Source of the DNA: Stieleria sp. JC731
GTDB taxonomy: Bacteria > Planctomycetota > Planctomycetia > Pirellulales > Pirellulaceae
NCBI RefSeq assembly: GCF_020966635.1
Contig: NZ_JAJKFQ010000011.1
Span: 124,001 to 188,000, forward strand
Length of the DNA stretch: 64,000 nucleotides
Direction: 5' to 3'
Part shown: in pieces, positions 27,819 to 36,472 of the stretch
Position numbering within the stretch: the first letter of the stretch is position 1
How the letters are laid out: every line of letters starts with the position of its first letter
The notes under the pieces: model-generated
Told to the model about the DNA's origin: nothing
What the model saw: the letters and a program-made list of their open reading frames with translations, nothing else
Database searches by the model: none
Translations under genes and position numbers: made by a program

Positions 27819-29393
27819 TCATCCGGTCACAATCCAGCCCAAAAACGTCCAGAAGCGGTATAGCCAGGGAGACTGCCAGGGACTGTTGAGTGCTGTCGAC
27901 ATCGAAATGATGCTTGATGCTAGCAATGCGAGGCCCAGTGCCCTTCCCCAAGTTCGCTCGGCTAGCCAGTTTGCCGGCTGGGAACAGGCAAACAACCACA
28001 GCGGGGCGAACCACAGCATCCAGCGGAAGCAAACACTGACACCGCCGTAGTTTCGATCGATCTCTGGTCGCATGACATAAAACGCCAAGCAGACGACTGT
28101 CGCAGTGGTGATCGCTGCTAGCAATAGCATGTGTTCGCGTTTCCCAGCCGAGAACGCACCGGCGAATCCGATTGGGACCAGAAACCAAATCGGGGTCAGT
28201 GAAAATAGGCCGTAGTGACCGATCGTCATGTTCGCAAAGTAAGTCAATCGCGACGGTTCACCTCGGTCAACGCCTTGTCGCCTTCCGTCGACCCAGTAGC
28301 TACCGGGGTAGTCATACCAGTCGTCCCATGCCCGGATTTCTCGCGAGCCGTTTTCGTTTTCGATCAGCCCTAGCTGTGTTTTTCCGTCGACAAGGACTCG
28401 CTCCCGATTTTCCACACGTGAAGGGAAGCGTTGAACTGTTGAAGTATCCGTTGCCAAACCCTGCTCCACCAGCAGAGCTTTTAGCCTATCGGTTTCATCA
28501 CCGATCTCGCCGATGTCGGCGACAAGCAATTCGCCATCCCCGCGGTGTGTGTAGGGTGGTCGAAGACTTTGGTGCGCGATCCAATTCGTCGAAAAGAACG
28601 CTATGGCGATGATCGCGACGCCTAGCGAGTAACCGAGGATGCCTTCGCGGCGAACCAGCAATAACAGCCCACCGAAGAAGACCGTCATCGAAAGTGCGGG
28701 CAGTTCGTTAGCTGCCAATAATCCTCCCGCGAGGCCGGCGAGTAGCCACCAGCCAAAGCCCTGTTTGTGATCGAACGATCGGACAAACACGTATAGAGCG
28801 GTAGCCGCGCAAGCTGCGGCCGGCAAGTGATTGTTCAGCGCGATCGTGAAAGGAACTAACATCGTTCCCAAGCAAGTTGCGGCGGCCAGAAAGCACTTGG
28901 CCCAAGCGTTCGGCGTGACTCGATCGATTGAAGCGATTGTCGCCAATAGAAAGATCAGCAGCGTCGGTACATTCACCAACCAAAGGATGATGCGAGCGAT
29001 GTAGATCGGTTGATCGCTGAGCCACATCCCCATGGTATTGGCAACGCAGTAGTAAACACCGGCGTAGATGGTTGGCAACAAAGGCGGCTTGCTGCTGTAG
29101 TAATGAAGTTTTCCGTCTCTGCCTTTGTGACGTACCAGATCGATCGTTGACCAAGGACGGCGGTTGCGTTTCGCACCACGTCGATTCAGGTATCCGTCGA
29201 TTTCATAGCTGCCGTGTTCGACAAGGGCCGCGATGGTGCACCAGCGAGACCGATCGTTCGCACTTAAAAAAGCAGTGTCGCCTTCGCGGCTGATCACGAC
29301 CGCAATCCGACCGGAGACGATCGAGAGCGTCGCGACAATCAACAGGGCGTAAACGCTTCGCGTCCAAGTGGCATCGGAACGGAAATCGCTCAT
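27819..29393 (-). CDS. polytopic membrane protein, probable GT-C-like glycosyltransferase or flippase partner
   Basis: A 524-residue protein with about ten membrane segments. The first extracytoplasmic loop contains NDRSRWCTIAALVEHGSYEID and YYSSKPPLLPTIYAGVYY, which resembles the acidic loop plus SSKPPLxP motif found in planctomycete GT-C-type (ArnT/PMT-like) proteins. A second large loop (about 300-400) is soluble. Its start overlaps the stop of the upstream polyprenyl-phosphate glycosyltransferase gene as ATGA (29390-29393), so it probably uses the lipid-linked sugar made by that enzyme. The acceptor is unknown. Confidence 0.75.
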   Translation of the reverse strand: MSDFRSDATWTRSVYALLIVATLSIVSGRIAVVISREGDTAFLSANDRSRWCTIAALVEHGSYEIDGYLNRRGAKRNRRPWSTIDLVRHKGRDGKLHYYSSKPPLLPTIYAGVYYCVANTMGMWLSDQPIYIARIILWLVNVPTLLIFLLATIASIDRVTPNAWAKCFLAAATCLGTMLVPFTIALNNHLPAAACAATALYVFVRSFDHKQGFGWWLLAGLAGGLLAANELPALSMTVFFGGLLLLVRREGILGYSLGVAIIAIAFFSTNWIAHQSLRPPYTHRGDGELLVADIGEIGDETDRLKALLVEQGLATDTSTVQRFPSRVENRERVLVDGKTQLGLIENENGSREIRAWDDWYDYPGSYWVDGRRQGVDRGEPSRLTYFANMTIGHYGLFSLTPIWFLVPIGFAGAFSAGKREHMLLLAAITTATVVCLAFYVMRPEIDRNYGGVSVCFRWMLWFAPLWLFACSQPANWLAERTWGRALGLALLASSIISMSTALNSPWQSPWLYRFWTFLGWIVTG

Positions 29394-30364
29394 TCGGCCG
29401 ACTCCGTTTCTTCGGCGATGCTGTAGGGCGATTTTGTTTGTTCGGACAAGGAGACAATCAATTCAGACAACAAGCCAGCTAAGAACAATTGTGATCCCAA
29501 CAGTAACGCGGTGATGCAGTAGTAAAAAAGAGGTGACCGATGGAGGTGAAAGTCTTCCATCGCTTCGATCTGCCAAGACAGAACACGGTGAATCGAAAGG
29601 TAGATCATGCCGAGACCACCGGTAATGAAAAACAGCATGCCTATCGCACCGATGAAGTGGAATGGGCGTTTTCCAAATGTGGTTAGGAAAAAGATCGAAA
29701 GCAAATCCAAGAAGCCTTTCGCCAACCGCGACACGCCATATTTGCTCTGACCGAATTGCCGGGCGTGGTGAACCACCGAAACTTCGCCAATCTTCCAGCC
29801 ACGCGCGGCCGCCAGAACCGGAACAAATCGGTGGCGTTCGCCATAAAGCGTGACGTCTTTGGTAACCGGCTGGCGGTAGGCTTTGAAACCACAATTGTGA
29901 TCGTTTAGCTTGACCCCGGTTAAACGGCTAACCAATCGATTGAACACCTTGCTGGGCATTGTCTTGTCTAGCGGGTCATGCCGCTTTTGTTTCCAGCCAC
30001 TAACGACGTCGTATCCTTCGTCCAGCTTGGCCAGGAACTTGGGGATCTCAACAGGGTCATCTTGCAGGTCGGCATCCATCGTGAAAACGATATCGCCTTG
30101 GGCACGGGCGAACCCGGCGGCCAGAGCGGCTGCTTTGCCAAAGTTTCGGCGAAAGCGAAGTCCAACGACATGGGATTTCTCCCGCGACAGCGAGACGATT
30201 CGAGGCCATGTCTGATCGGTCGACCCATCATCAATGAACAGGATATCGTGCGTCAGCCCCAAGCCATGACAGACTTCGTCGATCTTTTCGACCAGGGTTG
30301 CGACCGTGTCCTCTTCGTTCATCGTGGGGATCACGAAAGTCGCCGATCCCGGTGTAGCATTCAT
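29390..30364 (-). CDS. GT2 polyprenyl-phosphate glycosyltransferase (DPM1/GtrB-like)
   Basis: A 324-residue membrane-bound GT2 enzyme that transfers a sugar from a nucleotide sugar to polyprenyl phosphate. It has FVIPTMNEEDTV at the N-terminus, the nucleotide-sugar loop FIDDGSTDQTW, the metal-binding MDADLQDDP at about 96-104 and the acceptor segment HARQFGQSKYG. Two C-terminal membrane helices (about 235-265 and 275-310) complete the GtrB architecture. The ATGA overlap with the downstream GT-C-like gene supports a two-component lipid-carrier glycosylation system. The upstream gene is the COG3014-like lipoprotein 42 bp away. Confidence 0.92.
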   Translation of the reverse strand: MNATPGSATFVIPTMNEEDTVATLVEKIDEVCHGLGLTHDILFIDDGSTDQTWPRIVSLSREKSHVVGLRFRRNFGKAAALAAGFARAQGDIVFTMDADLQDDPVEIPKFLAKLDEGYDVVSGWKQKRHDPLDKTMPSKVFNRLVSRLTGVKLNDHNCGFKAYRQPVTKDVTLYGERHRFVPVLAAARGWKIGEVSVVHHARQFGQSKYGVSRLAKGFLDLLSIFFLTTFGKRPFHFIGAIGMLFFITGGLGMIYLSIHRVLSWQIEAMEDFHLHRSPLFYYCITALLLGSQLFLAGLLSELIVSLSEQTKSPYSIAEETESAE

Positions 30365-30405
30365 TGGTTCTATCTGTCCCGCCTGAGCAATATGAAGTGC
30401 TCATC

Positions 30406-31776
30406 TTATCTTGGCGGCGAGACCACGGAAACAATGCTTTCAGGTGCAAAGACAAACAGGTAGGTGTTTCGGCCATCGACAATTTCGACCGATTGGCGAT
30501 GCGGGGCGGAAAACGCACCCCCGTCGGGGCCTAAGCCAGAAAGATCAACACTGTGCTCACCGATAGGCAATTCGGCACGGAGAACTTGAAATTCACGTGG
30601 CAGCATGGACCAACAGCGGGTGTCGGCATGTTCGGTCGCTGCCCACGCGTTGACGGCGGCAAACTGAAAGACCGAAGCCGCGTTGCCATTGAGCCCGAGT
30701 GCTCCTGAAGCTGTCGAAACACTGGCTTCTTTGATCGCCCGTCGAGCTACTGCCCGGCCGATGATCCACGGCATCTCTGCTTCCAAGCGTTCGCTCGCGA
30801 GGTTCGCCACATCCGTCAACGGCTGAGTCGCCCCTAGGAAAGGGCCGCCGCCGAGCGAAACGCCGACGGCCGCGATGGGGCTCGGTGGGACGTAGACCTG
30901 TGGGACCTTGACCTCGGCGATCGTGGGTAGAACGATTGTGTCGTCATCCTCGTCGTCTTTCTTATTCACACTCGCATGGCGTACCAAGGTGGATGCGATT
31001 TGCAATGATTGCGTCGTCGTTGGGGCAACCGATTCGATCAGTTGGGGGCCCACCCCGACAAATGCGATGACGTAAAGCACGCCGTGCCCGGGCCGACTGT
31101 GAACGCCTTCGCCGACTCGCTGAATGTCTTCTGCGGCGGGAAGAAAGCTTGGCTGGATCGCACTGACCAACTGAAATGAACGCAGCGCGTCGTCGTAGTT
31201 CTGATGAGTCGCTTCGCGGAGTGTTCCGTGCAGGTACGGTGCTAACGCGACTGCCAAGGTGTTCGCTTCTTGATCAGATTTCGCAACATCGACGAGGTCT
31301 CTTGATCGCGTTTGGGCCTGCAAGCAGTACGCGGAAGCATCACCGCTGCCTGAGGCCAGTGACGTGACGGCAAGCATCGAACGCAGGAGGACTTGCTCAT
31401 AACCGGCGAGCTGAAAATCTCGCTTGGTATCATCGGTTGCAAGCGACGCGGCGTCGTCCAGGCCAACTCCGCCAACCGTGTCAAAGTGATCGCGGAGCTT
31501 TCGCAAACGCGACTCGGCTTGCCCGCTATCACCTTGAGCCAGATTGACGATCGCCAAATCAAGCTCACTGACAGACCGTGCTTTCTTCCTTCCGTCACTC
31601 AATTTTTCAAGTGTCGTCGCTGCAGCGGCTAAGTTGCCTGTCCGAAAAGCCGCATGCGCGTCGGCAAGCTTGGGGCCGTTAGTGCGACAGCCTACCAGCA
31701 GCGCGCAGACACACGCGGTCGACCAAGCGATTGTCGGTCGATGCAGCGATAATCTTCGCGTCGATCGCTGAAGCAA
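30406..31776 (-). CDS. COG3014-like lipoprotein
   Basis: A 456-residue exported lipoprotein. The signal peptide ends in lipobox LLVGC (Cys near residue 30). The N-terminal half is helical with TPR-like spacing (AHAAFRTGNLAAAATTLEKL; AIVNLAQGDSGQAESRLRKL; AYLHGTLREATHQNYDDALRSF). The second half contains the G-H-G-V-L-Y-V-I-A-F-x-G-x-G-P segment and VPPSPIAAVGVSLGG, then late beta-strands. This layout matches COG3014 family proteins, which in gamma-proteobacteria are encoded next to LpoB-like proteins, as here. The role is unknown, presumably in envelope assembly. Confidence 0.75.
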   Translation of the reverse strand: MLQRSTRRLSLHRPTIAWSTACVCALLVGCRTNGPKLADAHAAFRTGNLAAAATTLEKLSDGRKKARSVSELDLAIVNLAQGDSGQAESRLRKLRDHFDTVGGVGLDDAASLATDDTKRDFQLAGYEQVLLRSMLAVTSLASGSGDASAYCLQAQTRSRDLVDVAKSDQEANTLAVALAPYLHGTLREATHQNYDDALRSFQLVSAIQPSFLPAAEDIQRVGEGVHSRPGHGVLYVIAFVGVGPQLIESVAPTTTQSLQIASTLVRHASVNKKDDEDDDTIVLPTIAEVKVPQVYVPPSPIAAVGVSLGGGPFLGATQPLTDVANLASERLEAEMPWIIGRAVARRAIKEASVSTASGALGLNGNAASVFQFAAVNAWAATEHADTRCWSMLPREFQVLRAELPIGEHSVDLSGLGPDGGAFSAPHRQSVEIVDGRNTYLFVFAPESIVSVVSPPR

Positions 31777-31839
31777 GTTGTGTGTGCCTTCTTTCGCGTG
31801 TATCCAACAGGTTCAACTTTGGTCGGACCGGGGTGCGCC

Positions 31840-31944
31840 TAGGATTTGCCGCATGGCGGTAGCCACGGTTTCGGTTCAATAAACCGGGGCTAACGCCCGT
31901 CGGCTGATAACTCGAACCCATCTTTTCATGTCGAACGAAGCACT
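31840..31944. repeat. REP/MITE-like palindromic element, family 1, copy 2
   Basis: Same element as at 1197-1327 but lacking its left inverted end. It begins at TAGGATTTGCCGCATGGCGG and ends with CGAACGAAGCACTA. The GGCGGTAGCC/GGCTAACGCC stem contains one mismatch. It lies between the two lipoprotein genes. Confidence 0.85.
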
Positions 31945-32072
31945 AATGCCTCGTTCCAACTCGATTTTAGGATTAGCCGCATGGCGTTAGCCACGATTTC
32001 GGTTCAATAACCGGGGCTAACGCCCGTCGGCTGATAACTCGAACCCATCTTTTCATGTCGAACGAAGCACTA
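31941..32072. repeat. REP/MITE-like palindromic element, family 1, copy 3
   Basis: A full-length copy joined directly to copy 2; they share the CACTA junction. It opens with CACTAATGCCTCGTTCCAAC, contains the perfect GGCGTTAGCC/GGCTAACGCC stem, and ends CGAACGAAGCACTAGG. It is nearly identical to copy 2 over the core, so duplication is recent or homogenised. Confidence 0.88.
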
Positions 32073-32155
32073 GGCGTGATCTGACACCGGGGGCCGCGTT
32101 AAACCTGCTTGGACGATCTATCCCGACCTGCGGATATAACCTGTTTGCGGTTCGA

Positions 32156-32950
32156 TCAACCATCTGCTTGGTCGAAAAAGCCGTAGTTCCACCATTTGCC
32201 GGCGCGGGACTTGGAATAGCCTTTGCGGATCTTGGCCGATTCCTTCAAGAAGTCGCCGGTGTGAACATTGACCATTTCCAGGGTCAGCAGGTAGTCACGT
32301 TGGCTTGACTTATTGCGGTCGGTGGTGCCTGTCGTGATGGTCGCGAACAACAGGTAGTCCACAGGCGAACCACTGCGGCCAAGCGTCGCGGTGAACGCGT
32401 CACGGTTGGCGGGCAAGAACAGCGAATCTGGACGGAGCCGGCATTCACGCAGTGCCGTTTCGACAACTCGTCGGCTGATCGCGCGATACGAACCGGAATT
32501 AATCTGGCTATCGATTTGTTCGTACAACTGGTCTTTGAAGTCGCCCAATTCTTCGGCGCTCTTGTTTTCGATGCCAACGAAACAGATCGTCGAAGGTCCG
32601 CCGGAGGCAAGTGCCGCATTGATCGCTTGGGGATCCATTGGCATATCGTCAGAAACTTCGAAAGCCACCGGTTGGACATTGGGTGGGCAGCGGGACAGCA
32701 GCTGTGCGACCGACTGTTCGACAAGGGGGTTCCAGGTCGCCGCACCAGCGGCATGACTGCCGACCAGATCCTTGTCTTCATTGGCCAGCAAATGACCGTA
32801 CTGTCGACCTGCGCACCCTGTGATTGCTGTCATAATCATCGCAATCGCAAAGTAGGTGCAGGCATGGGCCGATACCGGCCGGAAAAGCATGGCCGCGAGC
32901 GGCTTATTCGGCGATACGAGGCGGGACAGCCGTTTGATTCGTCGATCCAT
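32156..32950 (-). CDS. LpoB-like lipoprotein (penicillin-binding-protein activator family)
   Basis: A 264-residue exported lipoprotein. The lipobox ITGC (Cys near 46) follows a signal anchor starting around residue 20. The mature part has the LpoB fold signature: LLSRCPPNVQPVAFEVSDDM, CFVGIENKSAEELGDFKDQLYEQIDSQI, YRAISRRVVETALRECRL and YLLFATITTGTTDR, then LTLEMVNVHTGDFLKE. In E. coli LpoB stimulates PBP1b from the outer membrane; a partner is not identifiable here. The neighbour across two REP copies is the COG3014-like gene. The N-terminal start may be later than the first ATG. Confidence 0.8.
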   Translation of the reverse strand: MDRRIKRLSRLVSPNKPLAAMLFRPVSAHACTYFAIAMIMTAITGCAGRQYGHLLANEDKDLVGSHAAGAATWNPLVEQSVAQLLSRCPPNVQPVAFEVSDDMPMDPQAINAALASGGPSTICFVGIENKSAEELGDFKDQLYEQIDSQINSGSYRAISRRVVETALRECRLRPDSLFLPANRDAFTATLGRSGSPVDYLLFATITTGTTDRNKSSQRDYLLTLEMVNVHTGDFLKESAKIRKGYSKSRAGKWWNYGFFDQADG

Positions 32951-33419
32951 GACGTGTGCTTCCTAACGAAGGTGGCTAAAACACTCCGATTTTGACCCAA
33001 TAGGCTGGCGTGACAGCGTTGTGAACGCGATCAAAAGCCGCCAAAATCTCGTAACGGGATGAAATTTCGGTAGGGTCACTTGCCGGAACCGGCTTAGGTA
33101 TCAAAATGTGCGTCCATTGGACTAGGCTGATCTGCGTCATGGGTAGCCGGCACCTGGGCCATGACAGATCGGACGTCAGTCCGTACCCGTAACGGACTAT
33201 CGGCATCGTGGCCAGTCTTTATCCACAAGTTACGGCGGCGAATATCAGTCGCCCGTGCTTGCCTGCACACCCCTGAGATGACGGATCGGTGCCGCGGCAT
33301 TTCGACCCGTCGGCCGATCCACTTGCGGCTTTCGAACGGTCAACTGGTTCCTTCTGGTCCCGGGACAACTAAATTACCCGCTTCCATTCCCCACAATTAT
33401 TTGTAACTCCGGTTTTTTG
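32951..33419. other. intergenic between divergent genes
   Basis: About 470 bp separate the LpoB-like gene from the acidic-protein gene. Only short frames without recognisable content are present. The promoters of both genes must lie here; none was evident by eye. Confidence 0.4.
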
Positions 33420-33866
33420 ATGAGTGTTGCCCTAGCCGATTCCGTAGCTGAACAGCTGAACCCACTGACGTCCGTCAGCCCGACCGTGGGCAATGTTCCA
33501 CATTGGCAAACAGGTGGGATCGTCAAAAATCCAGCCGTCTCTGGGGATATGGACGACGACGATGACGACGACATGGACGATGACGACGACGGCGATGGCT
33601 TCGACGACGACATGGGCGGCGAGGAAGTCGATGACGAGTTCAACGACGGGCTGGACGACGACGACGATTTAGATGACTTCGACGACATCGACGAAGATGA
33701 CTTCGATGACGACTTCGACGATGACTTCGAAGAAGAACTCAACGACGACTACGAAATCGAAATTGACGACGAAATCAGTGACGAATTCGGCCTCAGCACC
33801 GGCAAGGACGACGAGGAACAAGAAGACGTCGAACTGGATGATTTCGAAGACTTCGACAACGTCTAG
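33420..33866 (+). CDS. extremely Asp/Glu-rich acidic protein
   Basis: A 148-residue protein, started at ATG 33420; the TTG three bases earlier is less likely. The first 40 residues (MSVALADSVAEQL..., NPAVSGD) are ordinary. The rest is nearly all Asp and Glu with Phe, Met and Leu at intervals (DDFDDI, DDDFDDDFEEEL, YEIEIDDEISDEFG, EQEDVELDDFEDFDNV). No signal peptide, Cys or membrane segment is visible. Predicted as a disordered, strongly anionic chain; cation (Ca, Mg) binding or a nucleic-acid mimic are possibilities, none shown. Its codon pattern (GAC-dominated, as genome context) argues for a genuine gene. Confidence 0.65.
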   Translation: MSVALADSVAEQLNPLTSVSPTVGNVPHWQTGGIVKNPAVSGDMDDDDDDDMDDDDDGDGFDDDMGGEEVDDEFNDGLDDDDDLDDFDDIDEDDFDDDFDDDFEEELNDDYEIEIDDEISDEFGLSTGKDDEEQEDVELDDFEDFDNV

Positions 33867-34202
33867 ATCCGCTTCCCCCACCAACGGCGATCGAACGAAT
33901 CTTCAGCACCGATCGAGTGCCCCGGTTCGTTCCATCTAAAATCTAAAGCCTCATACGCCGTTGTTTTTTAGCCGATTCGCGGTGTGTTTCGATCTACTTT
34001 AGGTCGCGATACGCCGCGAATATCTGAGCCGATCTGGGGCGATTCTCTAGACGCCCCCTAGGGAAATGCTCTGCACCGAGGGCGAAAACGATGTCCTCGG
34101 GAAAAAGTTTTTCTTTTCGCGTAACAGTTTCGTTGCAGCTCCGCTTGTCTGTTCGAGACGCCAAAGCGTCTTTCTTTTCTACGACAACTGGATTTACACA
34201 AC
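33867..34202. other. intergenic with 5'-leader of the acidic exported protein
   Basis: 336 bp without a supported gene. AGACGC-CAAA-GCGTCT (34156-34171) followed by TTCTTTTCT lies 25-50 nt before ATG 34203, a terminator-like hairpin in the leader of the downstream gene. It may act as a terminator of the upstream gene or as an attenuator. Confidence 0.45.
34156..34180 (+). terminator. terminator-like hairpin in the leader of the LEPR/LLA-type gene
   Basis: A 6-bp stem (AGACGC/GCGTCT) with a CAAA loop and a following T-rich tract TTCTTTTCT. It is immediately upstream of ATG 34203. Because the stem is short it is weak as a terminator; attenuation is possible. Confidence 0.4.
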
Positions 34203-35204
34203 ATGCGAAAACACAGCTGCTACCGAATCGGAACCGGACTTCAAAACTTGGAATCACGCCGACTGCTGGCTGCCGATGCGTTCGACTTCGAAGACCTGAA
34301 AGATTCGGTGAAACCTGAAGCCGCGGAAGTTTCGAAAGTCGAAGTCTCGACAGAAATCGATCTGAAAAATGGTCTCGACGCATCGAAAATCGTCGAAGAC
34401 CTAGCCGGAAAAATCGCTGGTGAAAACGTTGACAATTTTGGAAGCGGGAAGCTGGGCGGGATCAGCGATACGTTCGAAATTTCGCCCGATGATTTGGGGC
34501 TAAACAAAGGTCAGGACAATCTTAATTCGGAAGCCCTAACCGGGGCCAAAGCCGGGACGTTGACGACCGAAATGGCAGAACGACAGGGGCGAGCGCAGGA
34601 GGAGCAAGCCGATCAGGAAAATGTCGGACGCTACCACGGTAATCATGGTTCGAATGTCGCTTTGCATGATGCGAACAATGCAGCAGATAGGGCCGCGCAG
34701 ACCGAATCGAAGCAGCATGAGGACGAAACGGACAATGCGTCGAACAATGCCGAAGTCTTTCTGTATCTGACCAGCGACGAATACGATGAAGATGGCAACC
34801 CAATCGATGATGGTAGCGAGGGCGACACAGGTGACGAGGGCGATGCCGGTGATGATGTTGACTCCGGAACCGAAATGCCCAACCCCGACAATGATCGCGG
34901 AGATGGGAACGAACCTTTTGGGGCTCCGACTGGCGGAAAGGCCAGCGGTGGCGAGGCATCACCTGACAATGATCCGCTAACGCGTAACGATCTGACTCGT
35001 GATCCCGTTGGTGAAGAAAGCAATTCGAAAGAGCCTGCCCCAGAGGTCGGTTCCAACAACGGTGGTCTTGTCACCAACCCATCACCTGACGGAAAGGATG
35101 AAGGAGGCGTCATCGTTGGAGCACTCGCCGGTGAACGGGCTGTTGATATTGTCTTCCACAACTACAACGGCACCTACGATCCACTACCCGGCGACCTGAT
35201 CTAA
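34203..35204 (+). CDS. exported acidic protein with LEPR/LLA-type N-terminus
   Basis: A 333-residue protein. The N-terminus MRKHSCYRIGTGLQNLESRR-LLAAD carries the planctomycete L-E-x-R-x-LLA signature found on many cell-surface or exported proteins. The rest is acidic and low-complexity: DLLGLNKGQ-type helices, a run of Ala/Asn/Asp, then TSDEYDEDGNPIDD and DEGDAGDDVDSGTE. A more hydrophobic end (GGVIVGALAGERAVDIVFHNYNGTYDPLPGDLI) is present. No enzymatic domain is recognised. It is followed by a strong terminator at 35239-35270. Confidence 0.75.
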   Translation: MRKHSCYRIGTGLQNLESRRLLAADAFDFEDLKDSVKPEAAEVSKVEVSTEIDLKNGLDASKIVEDLAGKIAGENVDNFGSGKLGGISDTFEISPDDLGLNKGQDNLNSEALTGAKAGTLTTEMAERQGRAQEEQADQENVGRYHGNHGSNVALHDANNAADRAAQTESKQHEDETDNASNNAEVFLYLTSDEYDEDGNPIDDGSEGDTGDEGDAGDDVDSGTEMPNPDNDRGDGNEPFGAPTGGKASGGEASPDNDPLTRNDLTRDPVGEESNSKEPAPEVGSNNGGLVTNPSPDGKDEGGVIVGALAGERAVDIVFHNYNGTYDPLPGDLI

Positions 35205-35238
35205 GAAGTCAAGCCAAAGCTTGCAACGCCAACGCAAA

Positions 35239-35272
35239 ACGACTGCCGCACGATCACGTGTGGCAGTCGTTT
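35239..35272. terminator. intrinsic terminator between convergent genes
   Basis: ACGACTGCCGCACG (35239-35252), loop ATCA, CGTGTGGCAGTCGT (35257-35270): a 14-bp stem with one G-T pair, followed by TTT and preceded by AAAA. It sits between the convergent acidic-protein and queuosine glycosyltransferase-like genes and can serve either strand. Confidence 0.75.
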
Positions 35273-35349
35273 ATGTGTTATGCCGACGTGTCTCGTAACG
35301 CTTGGCAAACTTCATGGGATGCACTTGCATGGAATTCAGCCGCTACTTT

Positions 35350-36456
35350 TCATCCGACAAGTTGTCGCAATCGCTCGTCGATTTCTGCGGTTGTCTGGGG
35401 GTTTGTTAGGTGTTGGATTCTTGTTTGGCAGGTGGCCGAATAGGTTGTGCGTTTTTCGGGGGCATGAAGTGATTCGATGAGGTTGGCGGCTTCGTTGATC
35501 GTTTGGAAACGCAGGGGATCGGGGACGTATTCGGGATATGCCAGCCCGTTGGGCACGACGGGAACGGCACCGGCCCAAATCGCTTCGCACATCGCGATCC
35601 CAAAGAACTCGTGGTCAGCGGTCGACACGACTACGTCGATCTCTTGTAGCTTTGCGTGGTAATCGTCTTGGCTGTCAGCATAGCCATCGAAAAGAATCTG
35701 ATCTTTGAAACGTGAAGCGATTTGGTCATGCGATTCGACTTCGCGGCCACGTTCTCCTAAAAGAATCAGTTCAAACTCAAAGGACCTTTTCTGTAGCTCA
35801 ACAAGGAGATCGAAAAAGCGATCGGGCCTCTTGTCCGCTTCAAATCGACCGACCCAGCCCAGTCTCAGGCCGCGGGGACGCTGCTCATCAGTGCGGTTTG
35901 TTTCGAAGGTCGTAAACCCAGGGTAGAAAACGCGACAACGTTGCTCGATGTAATCCAGATCGATCGCGTCGCGATCGTCCGGCATACGCCTCAGAAAGCG
36001 ACGAGAATGCTGCAGAAAGGTTTCTCTGTTGTAGCGAGAGTTAAACCAACATTCCGTGCTTAGTGCTGCGGTCAGCAGGTTTGTAAAACCGTAGTGATAG
36101 TCTGGCTGGGACCTCGGAGCTGTCGGATAGGCCCATTGGTTTTCGTGATAATAAGTCACGATCGGAACCGCCGAGATCCATTCGTGAAAATACTGCAAAC
36201 GCGCAACCGATCCAAGGAAGACTGGCAGGTCCAGCATGTCGCTACAGAATATTACATTCGGGGGCGACTGGTCCGACAACTTGTCCCGAAGTTGTTTCGC
36301 CAACACCATCGGTGCCGAACGCATACGCCATTTCCAGTGTCTAGCTGGCAGCGTTGCGAGAGTCCATTGGTGGATTGAATTTCCAGCGACTGAATCAATG
36401 AAGACGCGATGGCTGCCACCGTAGTACGGTTCAATCGCTAGGACGTTCAGGCACAT
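35350..36456 (-). CDS. tRNA-queuosine alpha-mannosyltransferase-like glycosyltransferase
   Basis: A 368-residue GT-B protein. The N-terminal domain (formerly DUF3524) is typical: VLAIEPYYGGSHRVFIDSV, the ARHWKWRMRS segment, VIFCSDMLDLP, and YYHENQWAYPT. The C-terminal GT4-like half has LRLGWVGRFEADKRPDRFF and the sugar-nucleotide EFFGIAMCEAIWAGAVPVVPNGLAYPE. In animals the homologue glycosylates queuosine in tRNA-Asp; bacterial members are little studied. The minus-strand neighbours upstream are an HExxH/LRR protein and HtrA, with no obvious tRNA-modification link. Confidence 0.88.
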   Translation of the reverse strand: MCLNVLAIEPYYGGSHRVFIDSVAGNSIHQWTLATLPARHWKWRMRSAPMVLAKQLRDKLSDQSPPNVIFCSDMLDLPVFLGSVARLQYFHEWISAVPIVTYYHENQWAYPTAPRSQPDYHYGFTNLLTAALSTECWFNSRYNRETFLQHSRRFLRRMPDDRDAIDLDYIEQRCRVFYPGFTTFETNRTDEQRPRGLRLGWVGRFEADKRPDRFFDLLVELQKRSFEFELILLGERGREVESHDQIASRFKDQILFDGYADSQDDYHAKLQEIDVVVSTADHEFFGIAMCEAIWAGAVPVVPNGLAYPEYVPDPLRFQTINEAANLIESLHAPEKRTTYSATCQTRIQHLTNPQTTAEIDERLRQLVG

Positions 36457-36472
36457 CGGTGAGATTGGCGGA

